A stretch of 64,000 nucleotides of DNA from Brachypterus glaber (lineage: Eukaryota; Arthropoda; Insecta; Coleoptera; Kateretidae). Under the pieces are notes generated by a model, which made no database searches, had not been told where the DNA came from, and worked only from the letters and a program-made list of their open reading frames with translations. A program made the position numbers and the translations under genes. The stretch spans positions 37,723,026-37,787,025 of the forward strand of contig OY294048.1 of NCBI GenBank assembly GCA_958510825.1, read 5' to 3'. Shown here piece by piece: positions 55,066-64,000 of this stretch. The stretch's first letter is position 1. Each line of letters begins with the position of its first letter.

Positions 55066-55830
55066 TAAATCTGTTAGATTTTATTGGATTCTGATGAAAA
55101 TTGGTATTCAGAAGTTTTCCAGGATGCTGTAATCAAATCTGTTTTTTAAAATTTAAAATATAAAATGGCGGATCCAATATGGCGGCCAAATCTGTTTGAT
55201 TTCATTGGATTCTGATGAAAATTGATATTCAGAGGTTTTCGAGGATGCCGAAACCGAATACGTTTTTAATAATTTAAAATTCAAAATGGCGGATCTAATA
55301 TGGAGGCAAAATCTGTAAAATTTCATTGGATTCTGATGAAAATTGGTATTCTGAGGTTTTTGAGGATGATAGAACAGAATCTGTTTTTAAAAATATAATA
55401 TTTAAAATGAAGAATCCAATAAAGCGGCAAAATTAGTTAAATTTTGATGAATTCGGATGAAAATAGGTATTTAAGGGTTTTTGAGGATTCTGAAATTGAT
55501 AACTGAAATTATGCAAATTGGTACCAAAATCATTTTAAAAACAAATTCGGTTTTACCCTTGAATACCAATTTTCATCAAAATCCAATTAAATTTTACAGA
55601 TTTTGCCGCCATATTAGATCCTCCATTTTAAATTTTGAATTTTTAAAAACAGATTCAGTTTCAGCATCCTCGAAAACCCCTGAGTACCAATTTTTATCAG
55701 AATCTAACAGATTTGGCCGTCATATTGGATCCGCCATTTTGAATTTTGAATTTTCATAAACAGCCTCGGTTTCAGCATCCTCGAAAACCTCATGTTACTT
55801 ATTTTTACGATATTCCAGCTAAAAGCAGAG
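55066..55830. repeat. Head-to-head array of ~121-bp units
   Basis: 'ggattctgatgaaaattgg' recurs near 55086, 55207, 55328 and 55450 on the plus strand. Then the orientation flips: 'taccaattttcatcaaaatc' near 55563, 55685 and 55797. Units share 'aaaatggcggatccaatatgg' and 'gaggttttcgaggatg'. The flip is near 55500-55550. Confidence 0.85.
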
Positions 55831-55937
55831 TTTTGGCCAAAAAGGAAGGTCTTCTGGCCCATTGTGTGGTGATGACTCTTCTTATGTGGTTCGGTCATCT
55901 TTGGATAGATTGGCTGCTGGTTGTTGCGATCCTTCTA

Positions 55938-56082
55938 CTAATGTCCAAGTAGGGTGAACATTGAACATTTGGACATTTGGGGCTTAATTTGAACGCTGTT
56001 TCGATCTGGAGTGATCCACTCATCTATAGCTTCTGGCAATATGGAATAGTCTTTGGAATCAGGGAGCCATGTATTTGTTGTC
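55938..56082 (-). CDS. Possible exon upstream of the minus-strand gene
   Basis: An open minus-strand stretch after an AG ('gttcaaag') encodes TNTWLPDSKDYSILPEAIDE followed by WITPDRNSVQI, and stops at 55938. The sequence reads like protein (aromatic and acidic residues well mixed). Its end does not join in phase to the exon at 54878, and about 120 bp further on another frame also looks coding. Either an intermediate exon is missing or this is an unrelated, frameshifted remnant. Confidence 0.25.
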
Positions 56083-56700
56083 CTTTGAACAATCTTTTTT
56101 AATAACAGATTATAAATCTTCTTTTTTTACGAAGAGTTTTTAAACTAAATTTTTATTTTTAATTGTGCAATTTAACAAAGAAAAACAAAATAAAACATTA
56201 TTGCAGTGTCAGCATATACACTCTATTAATTTATCTGTTATTAATTAAATTATTTATTATAAATGTTATTGTTTCGCGACACCAGTCACAAGACACACGC
56301 AAGTGCCTTTTTGTCTTTTTGTGATTGAATAGTGTTTTATAGGGAATGTGAATTTGTACCACTCACTGTGACAGTGTTATACAAACTTTATTTTTAAACT
56401 GTGGAATCACCCCTCAGTTATATCCCACAGGATAATCCAACTAAAACCAATCCTTTCTACAAAAGCTCAAAAGCTGAACGTTGACTTCAAGGAGCATGTC
56501 TAGAGCAGGTGGAGAAAACCTGGGGCTAAACTCCAACTGTGACTCACTCAACCCTCAGCCTCAGAGGTTTGTAGAAAGGCTAAATTTAAAAGTAAGTGAA
56601 ATGTGTTAAAAGAAAGATTGATCATAGTTGAATATTTTACTTTCTAAGTGAGTAAGCCGCGTGAGGGAGAACCTCCCATTCCAAACCACAGATACCATAT
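56083..56700. other. Non-coding; GC-richer patch at 56400-56580
   Basis: 'cctttctacaaaagctc' (56452) and 'ggtttgtagaaaggc' (56566) are inverted relative to each other around a GC-richer stretch. No coding frame recognised. Confidence 0.4.
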
Positions 56701-56848
56701 TTAGTCTCTTTTGCGGAGTCGTCGCACCTTTTTTTCCTGGCTCATATCATGAACCAATCTACCCTCCTTCAGAATTTTGCCAAGTTGATGTAGGCGATGA
56801 GAAATACATTGTTGGGTAACTCCGAGTTTTAATGCAAGTTCAAAACTC
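56701..56848 (-). pseudogene. Mariner-like transposase HTH fragment
   Basis: The minus-strand frame SFELALKLGVTQQCISHRLH followed by QLGKILKEGRLVHDMSQEKK and VRRLRKRD matches the second helix-turn-helix of mariner transposases ('ELA..L.V.Q..IS..LH.LGK..K.G.WVPH.L......R'). Only about 49 codons survive, ending at a stop. The catalytic D,D34D region is missing, and no terminal repeats were identified. Confidence 0.75.
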
Positions 56849-57835
56849 AAAAATCTAGTTTTCTGTTAAACTGTCAAAATTTTAACATATTTCTGAAACT
56901 TTCGGATCGATTTTGAGGTCGCAAAATTGATGAATTGTTAAAAAGACCTTGTCCTGCTAGCAGGACTATATATATACATGTATTATTAAAGTATATTATA
57001 CATATATTATTATGTAGTATGTATTCATCAAAAAAATAGCATACCTGATTTTTTTCCAGGTGAAGCCATTCTAAGCGATAGCGACTGGGCTAATAATTAT
57101 TACATATCAACGAGAATACAATTTATATACATATATGTATATGTAGTATGCTGTACTGATAAGTGAAAATACCTTACCCCTACGATGGTTTTTTACCCCT
57201 CTTTTCTCTAATCTAAAATCGTGCTTATTGTTTGCTTTTTAATTTATAGAATATAATTTATTTGTGGATTAATACGTTATAATTTAGAGGTATGTGTATT
57301 AAATATAAATTATATTCTCTCCCTAAGTATCAATTCGTGATACTAGGTTAGGTACCGGTGCTTTTTTTTCAAATTTTACTCGTATTAATCCCAATTTTTG
57401 AAAAATTCAACTCCTGCTAAAGCAGTCGTAGCATTTTCGTTATTGGGATTAATATTCGTAAAATTTATGTAAAAAAATACTGATACCTAACCTAGTATCA
57501 CTTATGATATTACCCCTGATAATATGACACAATGTTACATATTAATGATAATATATATAATAATATAAAATATCATATTATGATATCTTTGATCGGTGGC
57601 GTGGGCCGTCCCTATATAGGTGTTTTATTTTTTTTTTAATTTGAAAATCCAATAGGAAGGAAAAGAAGCGTCTTACAAAGAGAAAAAAAGCCTATATTTT
57701 GTTTTATTTATTTTTTCAATTTTTGTGCCCTCTACAAAATGCAAAAACTCTTTTTTAGCAAAAACAAATAAGTTTTACAACCGAAAATAACATTTACAAA
57801 CATCATAGGCCATATTTTAAGTCACTCTATATTCT
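56849..57835. other. AT-rich non-coding stretch
   Basis: Short TA-rich zones at 56965-57020, 57120-57150 and 57540-57590. 57300-57530 has an imperfect inverted pair 'gatactaggttaggtaccggt' / 'ctgatacctaacctagtatcac' (57340 / 57480), so an inverted-repeat element of about 190 bp lies here. Confidence 0.5.
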
Positions 57836-58110
57836 ATTTGTGGTGGAAGTGAGGCGTTATTTCACGTGATTTAACTCTTACGCGAATAACCCCAAAAATT
57901 GCTCCAAAAAAATATGTGGACAAATAGAGAATTTTATAAGCTTTAAAATGATGTATCACACGACCCCCGTTTCTGTTTAAAAAAAATCCCCTTTGCCCCC
58001 TGTCGCCATCGTGCCCCCTAAGCACACAAAATATATACCAAAAAACTATTTGGGTTGTGTTATTTATGTGTTCCAAATTTCAAGTTAATATTTTAAGCCG
58101 TTCTAAAGTT
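57836..58110 (-). repeat. Solo arm of the 1293-2002 MITE family
   Basis: 'gaattttataagctttaaaatg', 'atcacacgacccccgtttc' and 'caaatttcaagttaatattt' follow the order of the right arm at 1790-1960. Confidence 0.6.
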
Positions 58111-58606
58111 AATATTAAATGCCTTGTGGCTCAAGATGACCTTTAATCTGATTCTGCTTTTGAACACACATTAGGCATATTAGAAGGCATATTTTGGCGG
58201 GTATTGTGTTTTGAAATTCCAGATTTCAATTTATCGGCCCACCCTATTGATCGGGCATTGACGTCATTTCGGGAAACGTCAACATTGGCTGTAAAGTATG
58301 CAATGTAATTGGCATTGACGAAGGGACATTGCCTCTTTTATCGAACAAAAAATGGAGGAAAAATAAAATACTGTAATAAGCAAAGAGCTTATCAGATATA
58401 AAGAACACAATATAGTACCATGTTTTATTTTATGTCATATTTTATGTGAAACACGTTTGAAAAACTAGCATAGATAAAAAGAGGAGTAACGTATTAAAAG
58501 GGAATAGATTTTTTTCAGAATGATTTTTGCAACATAAATCATGTTACATAAATTATTTATTTATAAAATACTGATATTATAATATAGGTATAATATATAA
58601 TATACA
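58111..58606. other. Non-coding, nothing recognised
   Basis: 'attgacgtcatttcgggaaacgtcaac' near 58258 is a small partial palindrome. Confidence 0.35.
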
Positions 58607-58675
58607 GGGTTATTCTTTTAAATGGTACAACCCCCGTAACTTTTGAACGGAATGAGATATAAACTTAAATATTTG

Positions 58676-58676
<1 letters not shown>
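58607..58676 (+). repeat. TACAGGGTTATT end fragment
   Basis: 'tacagggttattcttttaaatgg' resembles a MITE terminus but diverges from the Cag-family after 12 bases. It stops at the microsatellite. Confidence 0.4.

Positions 58677-58750
<74 letters not shown>
58677..58750 (+). repeat. (TA)n microsatellite, ~37 units
   Basis: Uninterrupted TA repeat. Likely length-variable. Confidence 0.98.
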
Positions 58751-58753
<3 letters not shown>

Positions 58754-58804
58754 ACTTATCCCATAACCTCTTTTACTAAAGGTACTATAGGTGTCGAGGT
58801 GTTG

Positions 58805-59200
58805 ATTTTTCTCCATCCTTAAAGTCCTTTTTCGCTCAGTAGATTCTCAATTCCTGCGTTCCAGGTTTTTCTCGGTCTACCTCTAGCGTTCTTTTCATCT
58901 ATTCCCATTTCCCACACTATTTTAACTTTTCTGTCCATGTCCATCCTTGTTATATGTCCAAACCATCTAAGTTGTTGAGTTTCAATTGTTTCTATGATAC
59001 TTTTTATCCCTAATCTTCTCCTTATTTCCTCACTTCTAATTTTGTCTAGTTTCACTACACCCTCTATTTTTCTTAAAACCTTCATTTCGAATGTTTGGAG
59101 TTTATTTTTATTTCTTCTCTGAGGACCCATGTTTCACAACCTTACATAATAATAGGAGCTATCACACTTTCGTAAATTTTTACTTTTGTCCTAGGATAAG
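58805..59200 (-). pseudogene. LINE C-terminal fragment, 'LRWFGHI' type
   Basis: A 103-codon minus-strand frame contains FEMKVLRKIEGVVKLDKIRS, EEIRRRLGIKSI, QQLRWFGHITRMD and ARGRPRKTWNAGIEN. This is the common C-terminus of endonuclease-reverse transcriptase LINEs seen widely in insects. Upstream, in a shifted frame, KIYESVIAPIIM and CETWVLR continue the protein, interrupted by a stop. The catalytic domains are missing. Confidence 0.8.
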
Positions 59201-60354
59201 AGTTAAAAAAAGACTTTAAATACTTTATCTGTCTTCTTCTTCTTCTTCAAAATGTCCTTTTGAACACTAAATTAAAGTGACCCAAAAGGACTTAATGGTC
59301 TTGAACTCTCATTCTTTTTGACGAGGTACAAGTATTAGAGACTTGATGCAAGTCTCTCTAATCGTTTCAACTAAATATAATTTCTTATTAACATAACCTC
59401 ACAAAGAAACGTGGTTAACCCACAAAAGTACATCACAAACATCAAATATTCAATTTAAATCAATTTAAATATATAGAACGGTTTCATAGTATAGATATTT
59501 TCTTAACAATCACATTTTAACATAAAATAGTCTGGCTGTGACTAAACACCGTTAAATGAATTACCAATCGCGCCGTAGACTTGTTGCCGGTTCCGCGTAC
59601 GGAACTCACATACTATCTGACATAATATATTATCTCAACACTAAAATTTTAATTTAATCAAAATGTAATATCATAAATTCTCATTTCTTAGGTCACATAT
59701 TTTAAAGGCACCTCTTTTAAAGACTGTTCACCCCTTGGCCCCAGAATTATTGTGTATAACTATGAACATAGCTTTATCTGAATGTATTAAATGAAATGTA
59801 TATGACTCGGAAAGTTAAAAATAGATTTTTTGGTAGCTCATTGCCATAGCTTTTGGAGGTTCTAGCACCCAAAGGAACCGGATCCGGAGTCTATAAATTT
59901 GAAAATAGCTTAATTTGAATGTACTTTAAGACATATAGAATATAGCCGGAAGCAAAAAATGAAATTAAAATGGTCACCAGCTCTCCGACTATAAGTATTT
60001 TAAATTTTAAGCAGATTAAAAGTAAGAGGGGAGAGGTAGACCTTAGACACGCACAGTATAAAACGTTTTAGATCGCCCAAAATATATCCCCATTTTTTTC
60101 GCCGTTTTTTTTTTTTTATTTTGTTTTAATATTGTTTTCCTCCTTCCACGTATACAAGTCTTTCCCAAACTTTGCAATATAAAAGAAATACATAAATTAT
60201 TACAAAAAGATTGTTAAAATTACATTGAATATTATGGACGATAATCATTAATTTTTGTACAAATATGTTTTTTAACTAGGTACTTAGACATCTATCCCCT
60301 TTTGAAATGTTACCCCTCATGGAAGGTGTTAATGAATGAATATTTTCTTTGCAG
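59201..60354 (+). other. CASK intron sequence, no further gene seen
   Basis: Holds a (CTT)n run at 59230-59248 and a diverged two-unit repeat at about 59763-59980 ('atagctt.atttgaatgta..t.aa...atatag'). It ends in a good 3' splice site: T-rich 'tattttctttgcag'. Confidence 0.5.
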
Positions 60355-60546
60355 GCACTTTTGCAAGCTCATGATGTTGTGGCGCACGAGATATACGGAG
60401 AAGATGCGATCCGTGTCACCCCCCCACCCCTCCTTCCTTATCTTAATGGAGGCGACGACTTGGAGGGCCCAAATGGCGAGGTGGAAGTGGAAAACGTAAC
60501 AAGAGTTCGATTAGTTCAATTTCAGAAAAATACCGCTGAACCTATG
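60355..60546 (+). CDS. CASK: CASK exon: L27-PDZ linker and PDZ start
   Basis: The exon is bounded by 'ttttctttgcag' and GTAAGT, 192 bp, phase 0 at both ends (64 codons). It encodes [20 protein letters not shown], then VTPPP..PYLNGG, an acidic linker, and [18 protein letters not shown]. This is the segment of CASK between the second L27 domain and the PDZ domain. [16 protein letters not shown] is the first strand of the PDZ domain, and the carboxylate-binding loop (GITL in the family) should begin the next exon. CASK is a membrane-associated guanylate kinase scaffold with a CaM-kinase-like domain, two L27, PDZ, SH3 and guanylate-kinase domains. It acts at synapses and cell junctions, binding neurexin and syndecan tails, Mint and Veli. 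The exon is intact. Neighbouring exons were not found in the window. The linker differs from vertebrates by being acidic and Gly-rich. Confidence 0.95.
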
Positions 60547-61289
60547 GTAAGTCAAATGTGTTGCTTAAGGTAAATTTTGTTGAAGTTTACCACACCAGGC
60601 GCGTATATATGGGGGGCGTAGAGGGGGTATTGACACCCCCCCCAAGAATCAAATGTTAAATAAATAGCGGTTGTTTTTTTTGTTTGGGTAGGGACGCCAA
60701 GGTGGGCGCCAGCCAAATTTTAAAACTCTCAGGGCCAAAAGCTTTTTTTTCTTCCGGTGGGTGCTAAATTTTGTAGAAAAAGCTTTTTTTCGTTTTTTTT
60801 TTGTTCTGTTGTTCTGTTATTAGGAGGCGCCAAATTTTGCATTTTACGGGAACGCTCAGGGCCAATGCAAACTATCTCGAAATTAACATAGCAACGTAAG
60901 ATACGCATGCGTTGTAAGCGAAAGGACTAGGCCCAATTTACATAACCGTAAAACGTTAACGTGCCATTAACGAGAACAAAACAATGGTTTGGACTTTCCT
61001 CTATATTATTGGAATAAAAGCTATTTTATAAGCAAATTTTGTTTCTACATAAATACAAAAGTGTTTTTAGCAACAGCTTATCAATTCTCTTTTTTTACAT
61101 CAAAACATCATAAAAACAAAGTAAGTAAACAAAAATTATAAATTTTGGTTATGTTGACATTCAAAACAAGCCACATTTAGCGGCAAATTTAAAATAACTA
61201 TACCTTAAAAGAATAAACTTTAGTATACTATGACCCAAACACAAACATTTTCTTCTACCATGCAACCTAAGATGAGATCGGTATGCCAC
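60547..61289 (+). other. CASK intron, G/C-run region
   Basis: Begins with a consensus donor GTAAGT. 60600-60850 has several G or C runs ('atatggggggcgtagaggggg', 'gacaccccccccaag') and a loose repeat of 'ggcgcca..aaattttg' (60694, 60815). No exon recognised. Confidence 0.5.
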
Positions 61290-61985
61290 GGTATACTCTG
61301 TTATAAGCCAGAATATTATTATATGGGGTCAATCTACTGGTCATTCAAGAATTTTCGTGGCACAAAAGAGATTTATTAGATTGATTTTTAACCTAAAATA
61401 TAATGAATCATGTAGGGATATTTTTAAAAATAAGAGAATTCTAACATTGCCATGCATATATTTATTTAAAATATTGGTCTATACTCGTATGCACATTAAT
61501 GATACAATTACACATAATCAAATACATGAGTATGCTACAAGAGAGGGGAATAATATTGTTTTGAAAAAACCAAGTCGCGAGCAGTATAAAAAATCACCAA
61601 TTTATGCGGGTTGTGACTTATATAACTTACTGCCAAGTGATATAAGGGAACAAAAAAGAATAACATAAACCGAATACACAACACTAAGCAATTCTTGATT
61701 TATATAGGTAGTTTTTCTTTGTTTGTTATTTGTTAATTTTTTAATTGTTAATTTTTAACTAAAATCTACATTCATATTTATAATAATTATTTTTATTTGT
61801 TTGTTTATTTGTTAACTTGTATGTACACTTATCTGTTTATTTATTTCTTAATTATTTTTTACTTTATACATTTATATTTATTATTGTTATTATTAAAACA
61901 CATTGTAATTAATTTTTGACGTATCTATGTGTATTTATATACATTCAAAAGATGAATAAACGAATTGAATTGAATTGAATTGATT
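61290..61985 (+). pseudogene. LINE C-terminal fragment with 3' tail, inside CASK intron
   Basis: Plus-strand frame from about 61357 to 61668 encodes QKRFIRLIFNLKYNESCRDI, then LPCIYLFKILVYTR and PIYAGCDLYNLLPSDI. This is the C-terminus of a Jockey/CR1-like LINE ('QKR.IR.I......S...F....ILTLP..Y....L......SP...G..LYN.LP..I'). The frame lacks an ATG because it is a 5'-truncated copy; an upstream shifted frame (LLYGV..L) adds a few more residues. A 300-bp AT-rich 3' UTR ends in GAATTGAATTGAATTG, a typical short-repeat LINE tail, which runs directly into a satellite. Confidence 0.75.
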
Positions 61986-62371
61986 TTGATTGATCTTTTG
62001 ATTGATCTTTTGATTGATCTTTTGATTGATCTTTTGATTGATCTTTTGATTGATCTTTTGATTGATCTTTTGATTGATCTTTTGATTGATCTTTTGATTG
62101 ATCTTTTGATTGATCTTTTGATTGATCTTTTGATTGATCTTTTGATTGATCTTTTGATTGATCTTTTGATTGATCTTTTGATTGATCTTTTGATTGATCT
62201 TTTGATTGATCGTTTGATTGATCTTTTGATTGATCTTTTGATTGATCTTTTGATTGATCTTTTGATTGATCTTTTGATTGATCTTTTGATTGATCTTTTG
62301 ATTGATCTTTTGATTGATCTTTTGATTGATCTTTTGATTGATCTTTTGATTGATCTTTTGATTGATCTTTT
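61979..62371 (+). repeat. 12-bp satellite (TTGATTGATCTT)n, ~32 units
   Basis: Nearly perfect 12-mer tandem array with a single variant unit (GATCGTTTG near 62210). Starts from the GAATTGAATTG tail of the LINE. Read as protein it gives DQSK or LIDL repeats on the two strands, which are not genes. Confidence 0.97.
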
Positions 62372-62803
62372 AAAGCAAAGTAATATTTAAACGGGCTTGC
62401 ATAAATCACTGGGTTGAATTTTTGATATTTTATCGGAATTTATATAATGGTTAAATATTTTATTATTTATTAATATTAATTTATGGACGGAAATTTTTCA
62501 TTTATGGACTTAAATGGAGATTTCTCCATTTAGAATAGACAGGGACAAAAGTTCTACCCAAAAAGGATAGAAGTAATATCACCAACATAAAGAAAAAAAA
62601 ATCTCCTAGGTTTTATGTTGGCTGCACTGTCAGTAACGCCATTTTCTTTAGCCAGTGTCATTGTGTGAGCTACGTTTGATATTGTTTTGATTTCAGTTTT
62701 TTGTGTGTTTTACTAAATATTGTGTTTTTATTGACTATTATAGTACTTTTACGAGTTTTGATATTTAAATATTGTTTATCATAGGTAAGTTCTTTCTTTA
62801 TAC
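62372..62803 (+). other. CASK intron; unassigned
   Basis: 62600-62784 lies in a non-repeat stretch with 'atag|gtaagtt' at 62785, a good donor on the plus strand, but no coding frame. It could be a cryptic site or an untranslated exon. Confidence 0.3.
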
Positions 62804-62869
62804 CTTAGATTTAAAGCCTAGGCGAAATTCGTTTGGACTTTTGCAACCCTTGTAAAAACATCTTGGCAT
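62804..62869 (-). CDS. Possible THAP-domain first exon
   Basis: ATG at 62869 in an ACCAAAATG context opens MPRCFYKGCKSPNEFRLGFK and reaches AAG|GTATAA, a plausible donor, after 22 codons. M-x2-C-x4-C at the very N-terminus is how THAP zinc fingers begin (C2CH modules of P-element-like transposases and host regulators). The following residues (FHxFP, then C and H ligands) were not found on the minus strand within the next few hundred bases, so the call rests on two cysteines only. Confidence 0.25.
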
Positions 62870-63585
62870 TTTGGTAGCTATAACAGAAATAACGCTCGTC
62901 ATAAAATTAATTTCTTGAAATGTAGAAACTGGTAACGATATTAAAATATATAATAATAATAATATATAGTTAATGATAAATATGATAAACATTAAATAAA
63001 TTCATATTTACCTTTTCATATTTAAGGTTATGTTTTGTAAAAACAGACTAAGCAACCAACCTAAGAACAATTAATAGGATTTATATTTCATTCTTTATTT
63101 TACTATTAAATCATCAGTTTTATTTCTTAGCAAAAAATATTCATTTCTTTAGCTTTATTTACAAAAATCAACGGTAATTGTTGATAAAAATTGAAATAAA
63201 AATGCATTTTTTTTTTAATTTATTTAAGTTGGTAGTGGCGTGCCGTGCACAAATGAGATAGAGATAGGGTAGACGTCTTCTGTTTCATAATTCTAGTTGT
63301 ACAGAGTTCTATTGTCCTGTTTGTGTTGGTTTCTAATTAAATATCGTCAACAGGCTACAGCTTAACTATTCTTGTATTAATTAGCATAAAAATACACTTT
63401 AATTAAAATTTATGATATGTTTTAATTAAAACAACAAATTAACAACTTGGCTAATTGTATTTATCTATGTACCTACAGTTTTGATAAAAAATAAAAAAGC
63501 AGCATCTTTTAAAATATTATAATTAAAAAAATGTATCTCTGTAAACAAAAAGGTCTGTCGTTTGTTAAAATGTATGCTTATTATA
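62870..63585. other. Non-coding, nothing recognised
   Basis: (TAA)n-like run at 62950-62967. No gene or named repeat. Confidence 0.35.
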
Positions 63586-64000
63586 CAGGGTGATCAGTAA
63601 CTAGCATGCCAAAATTTAAAAAGTAATTCTACATCTAAAAATATGAAAAAAAGTTCATATAAAGGTTGGTCCGGAAATGAGCCCTAAGGGAGCTACGGTC
63701 TTTCGAAGATGAACATTGAATGGAGAACAAAAAAGCACCTATAAAATTTTAATACTGCAGGGTGATTCTTCATTTAAAATTAAGCAAAAAAAGTATTCTT
63801 TACCGAAACACCTAAATTTAATATTAAAGAAGTAACATCCTTTTAAAAAGTAACATTTTTGGTGGCACAAAATGTTACTTCTTCTTAATTGCATTTTTTC
63901 TTGAAAACGGTTGCTCTAACACTACTACTATATGAAATTTTTTATGTATTTTTACTTAAGTAATCTTTATTTCTTACCTAAAACAAAAAATAAATAAACA
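63586..64000 (+). mobile_element. TACAGGG-type MITE, cut by the window edge
   Basis: Starts TACAGGGTGATCAGTAACTA, then 'ggttggtccggaaatgagccc' and the core phrases of 4604-5335 ('gtaacatttttggtggcac') in reverse order relative to that copy's right part. The second arm lies beyond 64000. Confidence 0.75.

Noticed and set aside
55704..55952. Plus-strand 68-codon frame with a hydrophobic end (HLWIDWLLVVAILLLMSK)
   Set aside because: It looks like a membrane segment, but it starts in the repeat array, has no splice or start support, and is antisense to a stretch that also looks coding. It is considered an antisense shadow.
58610..58816. 68-codon frame with (YI)n
   Set aside because: Translation of the TA microsatellite.
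60302..60573. Two overlapping frames at the CASK exon, both longer than the exon
   Set aside because: The splice acceptor at 60354 and donor at 60547 define the real exon. The frame beginning MKCYPSW is a shifted shadow, and the in-frame extension beyond GTAAGT is intron.
61945..62409. Long open frames with (KDQS)n or (LIDL)n repeats on both strands
   Set aside because: They are produced by the 12-bp satellite, whose unit length is a multiple of three. No start context, no unique sequence, and both strands are equally open.
62600..62784. Plus-strand untranslated exon ending at ATAG|GTAAGT
   Set aside because: Only the donor supports it. It overlaps the presumed intron of the minus-strand THAP-like exon, and there is no coding frame.

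Overview
The window is AT-rich eukaryotic nuclear DNA, almost certainly from an insect with a large, repeat-rich genome. The order cannot be settled from sequence alone; a beetle or hemipteran would fit. The reasons are 50-60 bp introns with good splice signals, tRNA-derived SINEs, animal LINE, Penelope-like, Harbinger and mariner remnants, very many short inverted-repeat (MITE or foldback) elements, and one exon of an animal scaffold kinase gene.

The one confidently identified host coding segment is a 192-bp, phase 0-0 exon at 60355-60546 (+). It encodes the linker between the L27 and PDZ domains of CASK (caki/camguk in flies). The DNA around it is therefore intron of CASK. How far left the gene extends cannot be told from this window, because no second CASK exon was recognised. 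At 54251-54878 on the opposite strand there is a second, unrecognised gene. Its last three exons join in phase across introns of 58 and 55 bp. If CASK begins further left, this gene is nested in a CASK intron. A possible THAP-type first exon lies at 62804-62869 (-), and a few other short open stretches (27088-27204, 55938-56082) look coding but cannot be assigned.

Everything else is mobile or repetitive DNA. 0-12 kb: foldback/MITE elements, a Harbinger MITE, a solo arm of an element with a Crypton-like recombinase N-terminus, and a 135-bp tandem array ending in an inverted unit. 12-20 kb: palindromic MITEs, a SINE, an RNase H LINE 3' end, two Penelope-like fragments with hammerhead-like hairpins, and a repeat shared with 36.6-37.1 kb. 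20-22.5 kb: tandem arrays. 22688-22887 is an assembly gap. 24.76-26.74 kb: a 2-kb composite element with 0.6-kb inverted arms that carry the Crypton-like reading frame. 27.7-39 kb: a LINE 3' end, several MITEs, and a SINE nested in a foldback. 39.47-43.26 kb: a very recent 1,893-bp direct tandem duplication containing a LINE 3' end. 43.2-46.07 kb: a 2.85-kb long-arm element carrying an internally deleted PIF/Harbinger transposon. In that transposon the 5' parts of the Myb-like gene and the transposase gene face each other, and a 135-bp MITE of the same family abuts it. 47.56-48.55 kb: a foldback whose ends are short tandem repeats. 49-53.6 kb: two more foldbacks and a decayed coding stretch. 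53.9-60.35 kb: a SINE, the unrecognised gene, a head-to-head array, mariner and LINE remnants, and a TA microsatellite. 60.5-64 kb: CASK intron with a LINE 3' end that runs into a 12-bp satellite, and a MITE cut off by the window edge.

There is no operon-like organisation. The main biological story is waves of nested insertion into a host intron. Coordinates of decayed repeats are approximate (about +/-10-30 bp) because they were aligned by eye.
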